Positions 46,692 through 58,420 of a stretch of DNA of 64,000 nucleotides are shown here, in pieces. The translations under genes were made by a program, and so were the position numbers. The notes beneath the pieces were generated by a model. The model was given only the letters and a program-made list of their open reading frames with translations, was not told the DNA's origin and did no database searches. Origin of the DNA: Reticulascus tulasneorum (taxonomy: Eukaryota; Ascomycota; Sordariomycetes; Glomerellales; Reticulascaceae); contig LSAX01000008.1 of assembly GCA_001557505.1 (NCBI GenBank), positions 1,550,001 through 1,614,000 of the forward strand, written 5' to 3'. The first letter of the stretch is position 1, and each line of letters starts with the position of its first letter.

Positions 46692-47984
46692 TCACTTCGC
46701 AAGCTCTTCCCACTGGACTCCAGCCCACTCCTCAACATACCCATCCTCGTCTTCCTCCACGTATCCAGGGCTACAATCCTTCTCGCAAACCCCCACAATG
46801 ATGGTCCCCCAATCCATTCCCTCCAGCCCCAGCTCCTCCACCTCCAGCTCCGTAATAGCGTGCGGCGTCATCTGCACCTCAAACAGCCTACCAGCGCCAC
46901 AGCTCTGACACCTCGGCATCTTCCCGCTCGCCAGCGCCTTGCCCACGGCATCAGTCTTCGAATATAGCAGTGGCTGGCCGCCGAACTCATAGCGGATAAC
47001 CTGCTCTGGGTTTTGGGCCATGCGGTCGGCGAATTTCTGGAACGCGGCGTCCATGGCGGACTCGAAGACTTCCTTGTTCTCTTTCTCCGCGTTGGAGGAC
47101 CCTTCACCCTCGTCGATCTCCATGCGCGCGTTGGCCGGGATCTTCATGGGGGTGTTGTCGAGGGTCTCATAGTCGGCATCGGAGAGGTAGGAAATGGGGT
47201 ATGGCGTGGGCTGGGAGGATTCCGAGGGCCACGGTTCTGGTGGAGGAGGGGTGTTGCGCAGTTGTGGGGGGGTGTTGAGAGAGAGGGTTTCTGCAAAAGT
47301 TTTTGGGAGCTTGGCGGTTGCTTCTTCGTCTTCGGTGCTCGGTGCCGGTGCCTTAGGATTCGTACTTGACGCAAAGGGATTCGAGTTCGAGGTTGAAGAG
47401 AAAGGGTTGCTAGCTCCAGCCGTCGAGCTACCAAAGGGGTTCGCATTGCTCGAGAATGGATTCGAAGAACCACCAGACCCGCCTAAAGGCTTCGCTCCAA
47501 ACAGAGCCTCTCCCAAGCCTGGACCGTCGTTCTTTGGCTTTGGGGTATCCTCCTTCTGTTTACTCGGCCTGTTCTCTTTCACCGGCGCAGTTGGCGCATC
47601 CTTATCCTGTTTGACACCGCGCAAAACTCGGATGCTGCCCTGCTTGCGCCGGCAGCTTTGTTTTCGACAGGAGAAGACGTAGAGTCGCCGCTCGTGGCCG
47701 GGGAACTTCTCGGGGAGCTCGCCATTAATTTGCAATAGCAGCACCATCAGCTCCTTGCAGATTTTGCATCTGGCAAGAGCTGCTGAAGGAGGTTTGTCTG
47801 GCGTGAGCCATTGCTATGTTCCGTTAGTGGGGTGGGTTGTCCAGGATTCAGAGGAAAGCAACCATACAGGGCGACCACCGAGTCTACTGATCGTGTCCTC
47901 CTCGGCGTCTTTTGACGCGTACCCGAGGAGTACGGTAGTCTCTGTGTAATCCCCATCAGAAGAATCACTTTCATAGGAAGCCAT
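46692..47984 (-). CDS. PDCD2/Tsr4-family protein (ribosomal protein uS5 chaperone)
   Basis: Two exons (47984-47868 and 47813-46692) give 412 residues. The N-terminal lobe has LLGYASKDAEEDTISRLGG, CKICKELMVLLLQINGELP and RRLYVFSCRKQSCRRKQGS, a metal-binding layout. The C-terminal PDCD2_C domain has RYEFGGQPLLYSK, MPRCQSCGAGRLFEVQM and DWGTIIVGVCEKDC. Yeast Tsr4 binds newly made Rps2 (uS5) in the cytoplasm and is needed for 20S pre-rRNA maturation. Between the lobes lies a low-complexity linker with four NPF tripeptides (SNPFSS, ANPFGS, SNPFSS, SNPFAS). NPF is the EH-domain ligand, but here it may simply be repeat drift. Confidence 0.93.
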
Positions 47985-48243
47985 CGTTCACGGTGCAAAT
48001 TGATATCAATCAGTGGAAGTTTCCATGTGGGGTTCAAGAATTTTTGTCCCGCGAAATAATTCATGGAGGGGCTTATCTTATCCCAAAAAAAAGAAATACA
48101 TACATAGTTCACTGCCAGTTTCTCAAGGAACAGCTTTTTGATGGATATCTTTCACAATCAATTTGACCGACATCTCTTTCTATGCGGCCTGCAGCGCCTT
48201 TTGTCTACCGTGCCAGTACTCTACAGTGGTATCTGCCGACAAA

Positions 48244-50144
48244 TTACTCCTCTGGGCCATCCATGCCAGGACCCGGTCCTCCTTGTCTACCCATTTGACG
48301 GGCCTTGAGCAACTCATCGCAAAGGAGCAAGTTCCCAGCGATGCTTGAACTGGAAGCGACACAGTTTCTCAGTACTCGGAATGAGTCATAAACACCCTCC
48401 AACTCAGGATCCATCGGCTCTCCGGTGATTAGATTCAAGCCAACCACATTGCCATCCAGATGTTCGTCTTGCAAAGCAGCCACTAATTTAAGGTTAGCTC
48501 CTGACTCTACGGTCCAGGTTCAAGGCAGTTAGACTTACGAGCATCCTGAATATCGTGGCCAGCGTTAGCTGCCAAAGTCTTGGGAATGATCAAGAGCGCA
48601 TCCGCAAATGCCTCGACTCCCCACTTCGCTTTGCCTTTGACTGTCCTGGAGAATGCGTCGCTTTTCAGATGAGCTGCGCAGGCAACTTGGAAAGCTCCAG
48701 CGCCAGGAACAACGCTCTTGTCGACTATCATGTTGTAGACACTTCGAAGACCGTCTCGGACAGCATCAGTAACCTGCGTAATTGTATGCGCGTTGGGTCC
48801 CTTGATGAGGATGGTGACCGACTTGGGATCCTTCACCTCCTCGATGAAGGTATACTTCTCTTCGCCCAAAGTCTGCTCGTAAACTAGCCCAGCCCAGCCT
48901 AGAACATCAGGGGTGAGATCCTCCACACTGTTTTGAGCAGTACCTCCACAGACGAGCTGCAGTCTCTCCATGTTTCTTCTCTTCGCCCGTCGCAGAGCTA
49001 GAATTCCATTCTTGGCCAACACATCGAGAGAAAGAGGATCAATGCCCTTCTGGTTCACGATCACAAAGCTCTTATTCTTGTCATTACCACAGACTTCCTT
49101 CTTCAACTCCACAATCTTCTTCAACTTGGCGTCGACAAATCTGCGCTCGCTCTCCACCAGCTTTTCCCGCTGATCTGCGCTAGAGTAGAAGAATGCGGAG
49201 TTGACCTCTGATTTTTCGTATTCCAAGCTGACGTTTAGCGTTAGAATGAATGCGTTCTCCAGGCGTTTCGGCATGTCGGGGTGCCTGGCTCCATGATCGA
49301 GGGCCAGTCCACGGATCAGCTGGGTATCAGAAGCGGATCGATGCTGCATCTTCATAATCTCGATCATGTGCAGATCAGGCTTAGCTGGCGCTTGGTAAAT
49401 GGAGAGAACGGCATCAACGATATCCGGGGTCAACTTGTTTGCTAGACTGGCATTTAGTTTGGTTGATAGCGATGTTCGTGCCACTGAAATCAGAAGCTCC
49501 CGGTCAACCTCCTTGGGAAGCTTGAACTTGTCGAGGAACTAAGAAAAGTCAGCGACCAGGTATAGCAGCGGGTACAGCAACAGCATACTTTCAGAGCTTC
49601 CATCTTGGCAATTTCGAATCCATCCGTGATGATTCGAGGGTGAAGACCCTCCGAGATATATCGGTCCGCTTGTTTCAGAAGCTCTCCGACGAGCAGTACT
49701 ACTGATGTCGTGCCATCTCCACAAATATCGTCCTGGGCCGTCGCTGCCCTTGCAATCATGACTGCGGTAGGGTTTTGTATTTGCATTTCTCGTAGCAGAA
49801 CATTTCCATCCTTCGTCAATTTGATCTACCGAGCCACGGTCAGTAAGGTATAGTGGTTTAGGGGGTCGCGAATTCGCACTTGACCAGAGCCGTCAACAAG
49901 CCTGGGAACCACGTTAGCAAGAGTAGCGACGTGAACGAAACCTCGACTTACATCTTTATCGTCCCTAGCGGACCAAGGTTTGATTTGAGGACCTCTTGCA
50001 GGCCTTCACCTGCGCTGATGTTTACCCTGAGGGCCTCGCCCCGCCGCTGTAGATTTTTAGTATTGGCAGTAAAACGGAGAGGGCAAAGTAGCAGTCACGT
50101 ACCCTCGACTCGGCCTTGGGATTGAGGAGCTGTGCAGCTGACAT
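48244..50144 (-). CDS. CCT6: Chaperonin TRiC/CCT subunit zeta
   Basis: Six exons (50144-50103, 50046-49952, 49901-49880, 49825-49589, 49538-48539, 48482-48244) give 544 residues in one frame. Exon 3 is only 22 nt. Landmarks are [44 protein letters not shown], the ATP motif GDGTTS and [50 protein letters not shown] and [13 protein letters not shown] follow. The EMQIQ and ISEGLHPRI segments mark the zeta subunit rather than other CCT subunits. CCT folds actin, tubulin and WD-repeat proteins in the cytosol. The Gly/Pro-rich tail ([14 protein letters not shown]) is short. Confidence 0.96.
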
Positions 50145-50717
50145 CGTAGACGAAGATTATGAAAACAGGGTATCTTTGGTACTTGGTGGGTGTTGGTGTA
50201 TGGTGGACAGTATCCAAATGTCGGGACTGGAGCTCAAGTTTGGCGTTGAGGTGGGATGGTAGCTTTTTTTCTGCCTACCAGGTCTAGGCGGTCAGGAAAG
50301 GGTGCAGATGCTTACCCAATCACTTCGTTTCGTGCTACAATCCGATAGTGAGATACCTAAGCTTCCTAGTGTGGATGCCTGTAAAATTATGTAGATATTT
50401 AGCCTATGTCTGTACACCCTGTAATGACGCGCGGAAGGGCCCCGCGATCCGGGGGTTGACCGTTGCCTAGGGGAGCTGTAATTAAGCTCTGGACAGAAGT
50501 GCCTATCCAAATAAAACAGCTTCATGTCAGCCCAGGTGAGCAGATCGCAGTCTGCGAAACCTTTCCACCCTCCAAGGTCGTTGTCTCATTGTAAACGAGT
50601 GACACCAAGTCACACATCATCTTAGGTCGTCTGTATATCATGTTATAAGGAGCTGCGCCGATACTTCTCACAATCTTTTACTCTTCTATTGCTTTTTAAT
50701 ATTCTTCCAGGTCGGAC
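50145..50717. other. Divergent promoter region, CCT6 / prenylcysteine oxidase-like gene
   Basis: 573 bp between divergent starts, with no gene and no recognised box. Confidence 0.5.
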
Positions 50718-52828
50718 ATGATGTGGGGTGGATTCAAGATCTCGGCGTTGCTCTCCGCATTGAGCATCACAGCTCCAGCAACTGAGCTTGCCACTAACGG
50801 AGGTATCAAGCAAATTGCAATCATTGGTTAGTGCATCTTCTGAGGACCGCTGCAGACTAAGCACCTCATTCCGCCTGCAAGTACCACAACTACCATCTAC
50901 TTTGGTCAAGCCAGCTTCAGAGGTGTCTGACGGTGTTGATGCTCGGAACCCCTACTATGCCTTGTCCAAAGTTGGTCGGTTAGGTGCTTGATGTCCTACC
51001 CTTTTCGCGTTCCTTTTCTTTCCTCCCGATAGCCCGAGAGCGTTTCTGTTCGAACAACTCTATAAGTAGCCTATGGCGGGATCTTTCAGAGAAGCTCGCG
51101 AATCTCGTCCATCGGGAGCCAGTCTAAGCGATTGATCACCAGACCTAGACTAACACCAATTCTAGGAGCTGGTGCTAGTGGCGCTTCAACAGCATACTAC
51201 CTCAATAAATTTGCAGAGCAAGAGGGGCTGGCCGTTAATATCACAGTCTTCGAGAAGACAGACCGCATCGGCGGTCGTACTTTGACTGTCAATCCATATG
51301 ACAGTCCCATCGAGCGCATTGAATTGGGCGCTTCTATTTTCGTTGACGTGAACTACATCCTCTGCAATGCCTCTAGAGATTTTGATCTTGCCCTCAAGGA
51401 CGCTGGCGGGGATGACGACGGCACCTTGGCTATTTGGGATGGAGACAAATTTGTCTATGTGCAAGATGACAGTTCCTGGCAATGGTGGAATCTTGCCAAA
51501 CTCTTTTGGAAATATGGCATGGCCCCTTACCGAGCTCAGAAACTCGTCAAGTCCACGATTGCCACGTTCCTGAAGCTTTATGATGCACCCCATTTTCCGT
51601 TTAGGTCGCTCACTCAGAGGGCTTTCGAGCTGGATCTCACGAAAATCACTGGTGTGACCGGCGAGCAGTTGCTTGCGGACAATAACGTATGCGAGCGAAG
51701 ATCACCCTACCTCATCTCGTCATTAAACTAACACTAGCCAGATTGGAACTCCTTTCTCCCATGATATCATTCAGGCTGCCACCCGCGTGAATTATGCTTC
51801 AAATCTAGCTTTTATTCATGGCCTAGAAACAATGGTAAGAGTGGATGCCATGCTTGATACTCGCGTTTACTGAATCGGTACAGGTCTCGATGGCACCAGA
51901 AGGCGCAGTCGCAGTTGTAGGGGGCAACTGGCAGATATTCAACCAGATGATTCAGAGGAGCAACGCAACTATCTACCAGAATACCTCGGTTGGTTCGATA
52001 TCTCTGGCCACTCCAAAGGATCCCGATTACCCACATTCCAAGTTTCTTCTCGGTATAAAAGATGCCAACTTGGAAGCTGAGACAATTGAAACGCACCCCA
52101 TCGCGTTCGATAATGTTGTCATTGCAACCCCGTGGCAATACAGTGGAATAGATGCAGCTGAAGGGCTACTGGAACACACGATTGACGAGATTCCGTACAC
52201 CAAGCTTCATGTAACCCTGTTCTGCTCTCCGTTTGTGCTGTCGGCCGAGTTTTTCAACCTGGCACCTGGCACGAAAGCACCTTCGACAGTGCTCACTACC
52301 CTAAGTGAGGCTGATGAACCGAAACCAGGCGCATCAGGGGCCGGGAAAGCCGGCTTCTACTCTATCAGCACCCTGAGGACAATCACCAACCCAAAGACCT
52401 TGAAAGAGGAATTCGTATACAAGATCTTCTCGCCTCAGGTCATCACCGCCGAGTTCCTGTCGGATCTCCTCGGCGTCAAGGTTCCTAGCAGCTTCACTCC
52501 TGATACAGAAGGCATCAGTGATATCGAGCTTGCGGTGGTGGATCCGATCTCGTGGTACTATCCACATGTGTTCAATTCTTATCCGATTGAATATCCACGT
52601 GTGACTTTCCAAGACCCTATTCTTCGCGGAGGGCTTTATTACACTTCTGGTATTGAGAGCTTCATCTCAACGATGGAGACCAGCGCCTTGATGGGAATGA
52701 ACATTGCAAGGCTGATTGCAAATGAGTTCGTCGGCTTACTCAATAAGGACAACGGCACAGAATTTGCCCAAGAGGAAATATCTCAGGTTGTTCTTGGAGA
52801 GGAAGTGATCACGCCAGACGAGCTATAA
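50718..52828 (+). CDS. Prenylcysteine oxidase/lyase-like FAD protein
   Basis: Four exons (50718-50826, 51166-51686, 51742-51834, 51884-52828) give 555 residues. A signal-peptide-like N-terminus (MMWGGFKISALLSALS) is followed by the FAD Rossmann motif IAIIGAGASGASTAYYL, split by a 339-nt intron, then TVFEKTDRIGGRT and LGASIFVDVN. Downstream are the family blocks SMAPEGAVAVVGGNWQIF, NVVIATPWQYSGI, WYYPHVFNSYP, LYYTSGIESFISTMETSAL and a C-terminal acidic tail. Animal PCYOX1 cleaves prenylcysteine in lysosomes using FAD and oxygen; fungal relatives are mostly untested. The first intron is the longest in the gene; phase supports it, but a small extra exon inside is possible. Confidence 0.9.
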
Positions 52829-53468
52829 GCTGTCTGGAGTATCTCACTTGGTTTCATAGTCAGCACCCCCACAAAAGAAAAGACTGGATTACTTCAATTT
52901 CTGTATGATACGTTTTGTCATTATTGTGGAAAGGGGAAAATGTTGTAGGCTACTAAGGGGAACCTGTTTTGTACCTCCCAAATATCACAATACCACAAAA
53001 TGACGGCTCAAAGTGAACGTATACCAAAAGGAATAATGCGTTTCATCAAAATCATCAAAATAAAGAGGACTGAAACGGAATGGTAGACATACAGATGAAG
53101 AAACCCGACGAACAAAGGACCCATTACGTAGTATTAAGGTAGAGAGGACAGGCCTCCCAGGAAAAGGAAAATGTGGCTGCAAAAATTACTCTGTGGCGAA
53201 CCACCGGATGCACCGCCACCCAGCAAGAAAAGACATGTGCCTAAGTTGCCCCTCCATCACCCACATTCACCCAACCAAAGGTTGCGATTCATTTGTTATG
53301 ACGCATTTTCACCCGCGGTGCCTGATATCTTTCTTGTCCCAAGCCAAGATTCGAGACAACTTTATACACCACCCAAGACAAAGAAGGATATGATTTCTTT
53401 ATAAATCTCTGCCAGAAGCGTGCTGAACCAACTATCCGAATCAACAGCTTCGAATCCCCATCTTCAAG
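52829..53468. other. Intergenic stretch, no gene seen
   Basis: 640 bp between the flavoprotein gene stop and the VID27 start, both on the plus strand. No gene seen. Confidence 0.6.
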
Positions 53469-56068
53469 ATGTTTGTCCTCAGAAATGGTAAGTTTGCCCC
53501 GCCTCTGTCCCAGCCATGGCCGTGCGCCCCCATCCTGCCTGTTGGTTCGCATTACCGGCGCATATAAGCTGCTATCCTCGCAGCCTTCCCGCGTGGCCAC
53601 ACAGTCCGATCCCCTCAAAGCAAATGCACTCTTTCCCGCTGAATAGCAACTAACTCGTATTCGCAGTTGGCAAGCTCATTTTCGGATCTAGCAACCAGGA
53701 GGCTATGATAGAGCTCCCACAAGGACAACTCTATCTAGTCCGACCACTTTCCCCGAAAGGCTATTCCGAACTCATCTTCAAAGACGCAGCTGCACGCATC
53801 CGCAGAACCGCCCAAGATTTCCAATACCAACTTGTTGTACAACGAGTCTACGAGGAGGGCGAGGCAGAGTTGCTCGCTGAAGAGGAGGGTGAGGACGCCG
53901 AGATTGACGCACTTACCGCCGAAAGAGACGAGAAGACCTTCCTCCTGGACGAAGGCCTGCATTTCCGAGTAGAGAGCCGGGAGGGTTCTGAGAAGGTTCT
54001 TGCTTGGCGAGACTTGAGCGGTGACACGGGCGACGTGTACGAGTTCGTCTGCGATACGTCTATCTCGTCTGCGCAAGTTGAGCAGTTCGATCGAATTGCC
54101 AAAGAGTGTCAGTACGAACGAAAATACCGCAAGCCCAACACCACGGCCTCTGAAGACGACCTGAGACAATTCGAATTTCCCGACGAGCAGCCCATTCCTC
54201 CTGCGAGCCCGCTCCACAGCCCGACCCTGACTCGATCTATTGAATCATCCGACTCGATGTTTGTCACGAGCAAGAACTCGGCCAACACTGTGGCTAAGCG
54301 TGAAAGGACTCCCGTCAAGGAAGAGAAACGGAAGGAAGTCGGCCCGCCAAAGTCTGCTGAGGCACCTGCCGCTCTCACTACTTATGGAGTTGAAAAGGCC
54401 GAGCTTCACTTCTTCGACTTTCCCTCTGGGGCCTTCGTACTGCAAGATGCGTCAGTGACGGCGACCGTATCCGAAGTTGGGCGCTGGGACTACTGGCTTC
54501 AAGTCGAAGGCGCGGATCGAGACTGGCTTGGAATTCCAATCATCGCTGATATCAATCCCGTGTTCAATTTCGACTTCCTGTCCTTCATCTTCAACCAGTT
54601 CTCTCCAGATGGCTCGGCTTACTCTTGGTTGCTCCGCTTTAAAGACCAGGAAACTTTAGAGCGCTTCCAAGAAGCTCTTCTTCGATCGCTCTGGGAACAG
54701 CTGAACGAGACCAAGTGGGAGAAGGTAAAGGAAAGGGAACAAGACTACATTACCGAGGCTTTCAATGACCTGGCGATGGAAGATGTTCCTGAGGAGGAAG
54801 AGGAGCCCGAATATGAGGACGCCGAAGACGACGAGGGCCAGAGAAGCGAACATTATGACAGCGACGAAGAGGACGATGATGTCATTACCAAAGAAGACGA
54901 CGGCAACGTGAACTCTCAACTGGCTGTCGGCTACAAGCATGATCGATCCTTTGTGGTTCGCGGATCTAAGATCGGTGTCTTCAAGCATACCCCGAACAAC
55001 AATCTCGAGTTTTCTACCAACATTTCCAAGGTCGAAACGCCAAAGGGCGTACTGTTCAGCCCCAAGAAAGTAATGCTGCACAACGAGGATCGTAACATGA
55101 TCTTGCAGCATGATACCGACCCGAACAAACTCTACCGCATGGACCTCGAGTACGGAAAGGTCGTCGATGAGTGGAACGTCCACGACGACATCCCAGTTGT
55201 CACCTTTGCGCCAGACAACAAGTTTGCTCAGATGACGGCGGAGCAAACCTTCCTTGGTATCTCGAAGAATGCTCTGTATCGCATTGATCCTCGTCTGGCT
55301 GGCGCGAAGCTGGTCGATTCGCAGCTGAAGCAGTACGCGTCAAAGAACGATTTCTCCGCGATGGCGACGACTGAGAAGGGTTATATTGCAGTGGCTTCCA
55401 ACAAGGGTGATATCCGGCTCTTCGACCGTCTCGGCATAAACGCAAAGACGCATATCCCAGCTCTAGGAGAACCAATCATCGGTCTTGACGTCTCTGCAGA
55501 TGGTCGCTGGGTCCTCGCAACTTGTAAGACATACCTGCTCCTCATCGACGCCATGCAAAAGACCGGCAAGAACGAAGGCAAGCTCGGCTTCGAGCGATCT
55601 TTCGCCGCAACAGACAAGCCCCAACCCCGTCGCCTCACCCTAACACCGGAGCACTTTGCGCAGTTCGCCCACGAGACGGGCAAGGGCGTCAACTTCACGA
55701 TCGCGCGCTTCAATACCGGCGCGGGCTCCGAGGAGACCAGCATCATCACCGCAACTGGCCCGTACATCATCGAGTGGAATCTCAAGAAGGTTCTGCGCGG
55801 CACCAAGGCACCGTACATGATCAAGCGCTACACCGAAGATGTTAAGGCAGACGACTTCAAGTACGGCTCAGATAAGAACGTCATCGTCGCGCTCCCGAAC
55901 GAGGTCAACATGGTCGGTAAGCAGAACCTCAAGCGCCCGACCCGCGAGAGCATTGCGGGCGATTTCGCGAGATTGAGCACCGGGCGCCGCAGCTCGGGCA
56001 GAATTGGCACCAGGGACAGTGGCAGGTACAAGCTGGGGAAGGACGACGTCGTCAACTCGCCATATTAG
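53469..56068 (+). CDS. VID27: VID27-like vacuolar import and degradation protein
   Basis: A 19-nt first exon (53469-53487, MFVLRN) is followed after a 179-nt intron by one long exon (53667-56068), giving 806 residues. The N-terminal block VGKLIFGSSNQEAMIELPQG is typical of the family. A middle PH-like part (WLQVEGADRDWLGIPI, WLLRFKDQETLERF) is followed by a highly acidic stretch (EEEEEPEYEDAEDDE). The C-terminal half is the VID27 beta-propeller-like domain (SFVVRGSKIGVF, YRMDLEYGKVVDEWN, GYIAVASNKGDIRLFDRLG). Budding-yeast Vid27 is linked to turnover of gluconeogenic enzymes; its biochemistry is unclear. Confidence 0.95.
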
Positions 56069-56718
56069 GTTGGTCGGTGAGGAGCTGAGACATGGAGCTG
56101 CGCTTGGTGTTGTCGCGGTCTTTTGAGCTTCTCTAGGATTTTCTTTGCGTGCCGGGCGTTTTGGGTGGTTATGTTCTTGATGATGGGATTACTGTACTTG
56201 GCTTAGATACCTCGCCGCGAGCACATCAGCCGGCTCTTGGTAGTTTTGGTATGAAGAATTGATCTTTCCTTACCCCTTTCTACCTGTTCTTTCAAAAACC
56301 ACGTCTTATATTGGGTCCCCCAGTCAGCTATTCTCGCTCAACACCACTTTCATTGTGTCGGAGGTTATGGACGGATGTGTAGGGAGGGCCTCACGGTGAA
56401 AAGGCTGTGGGTTGTCCCGAATCTGGTTTCTGGATTCGATGATGGGAATCATGTATGTAATAGTCTAGGTATGCTCACGAAAAATAAATTCAATGGAATA
56501 CATCAAGTCACAGGATGTGCCCGTGCAATTCTGCCTTCCCATACTCCCAATGTTTGAGAATCATATCCCTTAGTCAAGGGAAATATAGCATGCATTATCG
56601 TGTACCTCGCTCAGCGGTTCCTTTAACTCCTTTTTGTTGTTTGTTTCGAATTTCGGCTTTCACGCAAAAAAAAAAAAAAAACACCTCAAACGAGGCCCAC
56701 AGTATCTGAGGATAGAGG
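56069..56718. other. Convergent spacer with poly-A run
   Basis: 650 bp between the convergent VID27 and TPS1 stops. It includes a run of about 16 A at roughly 56667-56682. No gene seen. Confidence 0.6.
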
Positions 56719-58420
56719 TTACGCTTCTGGCTTCTTCTCTCCGCCCTCCTCTTTGCCTAGTACCATGCCCTGCACTCCATCCACAACACCCTGCACAGCT
56801 TTGCCGACTTGCCCGACTACACTACCACTGATATTACGTAGGGTCTTGGCTTGCGTGCTCTCGTTGCTCAGGCGGGTCATCTCGGCGACGAAGCTGGCAC
56901 CCCACCAGGCGGATGTGTACTTGAAAACATAGCGTTCCAGCTTTCTATAGTTTGTCTCGCGCTGCTCTGGGCTCATGGTGACGGCGTCGTGGATGGCGTT
57001 GGCGAGCTCTTCAGTGTTCCAAGGATTGACGATAAGACTGCCATTTAGCGACTGGGCGGCGCCAGTGAATTCGGACAAGATCATGACACCATGTCTTTCG
57101 CGCTGTGTGGCGATGTATTCATAACTGACAAGATTCATGCCATCGCGGGTGGAGCTAACGAGGCAGACATCCGATACGGCATAGAGTGCGGTCAGCTCAT
57201 CGAAGGAGACCGACTGGTGCAGGAAGTGAATGGGCATGAATTCGATGGTACCAAATTTGCCGTTGATGCGGCCCACCAGCTCGTTTACCACAGCTCGCAG
57301 ATTCTGGTATTCTTCAACATCCTGCCTTGAGGGCACGGCGACTTGGACTAGCACGATCTTGCCGACCCATTCTGGGTGTTCGGTTAGGAAAACCTCGAGA
57401 GCGTGGAGCTTCTGCGGAACGCCTTTGATGTAGTCCAATCGGTCAACACCGACAATGAGTTTTACGCCCTCGAATTTTCGGGACAGGGCGGCGATACGGG
57501 CTTGAACTTTTGGCTTCTTCAGACCTTCGACGAAGTTCTCGGGGTCGATGCCGATGGGGAAAGCGCCGACAGTAACGAACTTCCCGTTGAAGTCGACACC
57601 GTTTGGTGTAGTAGGTGTCGAACTAAAAAGCAGTTAGCTAAGGCTCATGTGTGTGGTTTTCGCGATCCATCTTACAGGATACGAGAGCAACTGCTCAGGA
57701 AATGTCTCGCATAGTCGTACGTATGGAAGCCAATGAGATCGCAGTGCAAGACTCCGAGGAGGAGGGCCTCGCGCACGGGTAGGATTCGGTAGATCTCACT
57801 GCTGGGGAAGGGCGTGTGCAGGAAGAAGCCAATCTTGACGTTCTTCTTGGAGTTGCCGATTTCTTCGCGCAGCATTTCGGGGAGGAGCATAAGGTGATAG
57901 TCGTGGACCCAGATCAAGTCGCCGTCTTGCACGTCTTTGACGACCTCCTTGGCGAAGAGGCGATTGACTTCCTGGTAAGCGCTCCAGGCGCTCTCATCAA
58001 AGGTGATCTCGCCGGGGTGGTAGTGGAAGAGTGGCCATAGGATCGAGTCTAGAAGGAGGCAAGATTAGTATGGTCTCCGAAGTGGCAAGGGACAGAAGAG
58101 AAGTGGGTGCACTTACTTGCAAAGCCGTTGTAGTGCTTGTCGGCCAGCTCATCATCTATGAAGACGGGGTGGGCGCCATACTCGTCCTTCAGCCGTTGCT
58201 TCATGCTACCAACTTCGGCTTCAGGGACCTCGAGGCCAGGCCAGCCATACCATTGGAAGCTGGTTGTCTTGGACAGACCACTCAGACCGGTGACCAGACC
58301 GCCCGAGGACATGGAGAATGAGTAGCTTCCATCATCGGTTCGCTTGATTGTGATGGGGAGCCGATTAGAGAGCAGTAGCAGACGACCTGGCGGCGCAGCA
58401 TCCTCGACGATGGGTGCCAT
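56719..58420 (-). CDS. TPS1: Trehalose-6-phosphate synthase (UDP-glucose-dependent)
   Basis: Three exons (58420-58117, 58048-57676, 57622-56719) give 526 residues, a standard Tps1 length. The start at 58420 is the first in-frame ATG. GT20 glycosyltransferase motifs are LLLLSNRLPITIKR, SGGLVTGLSGL, WYGWPGLE, the spliced GFA/NSILWPLFHYHPGE, WVHDYHLMLLPEMLR, HTPFPSSEIYR and DLIGFHTYDYARHFLS. The C-terminal donor-binding part has VGVDRLDYIKGVPQKLHAL, STRDGMNLVSYEYI and SEFTGAAQSL. It makes trehalose-6-phosphate from UDP-glucose and glucose-6-phosphate in the cytosol. The product helps with heat, drying and osmotic stress and, as the 6-phosphate, controls glycolysis. The tail has a Val/Gly-rich repeat (QGVVDGVQGMVLGKE). 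Confidence 0.97.

Noticed and set aside
54656..55246. 196-residue minus-strand frame inside VID27
   Set aside because: It lies fully within the conserved VID27 exon and shows no domain or start context.
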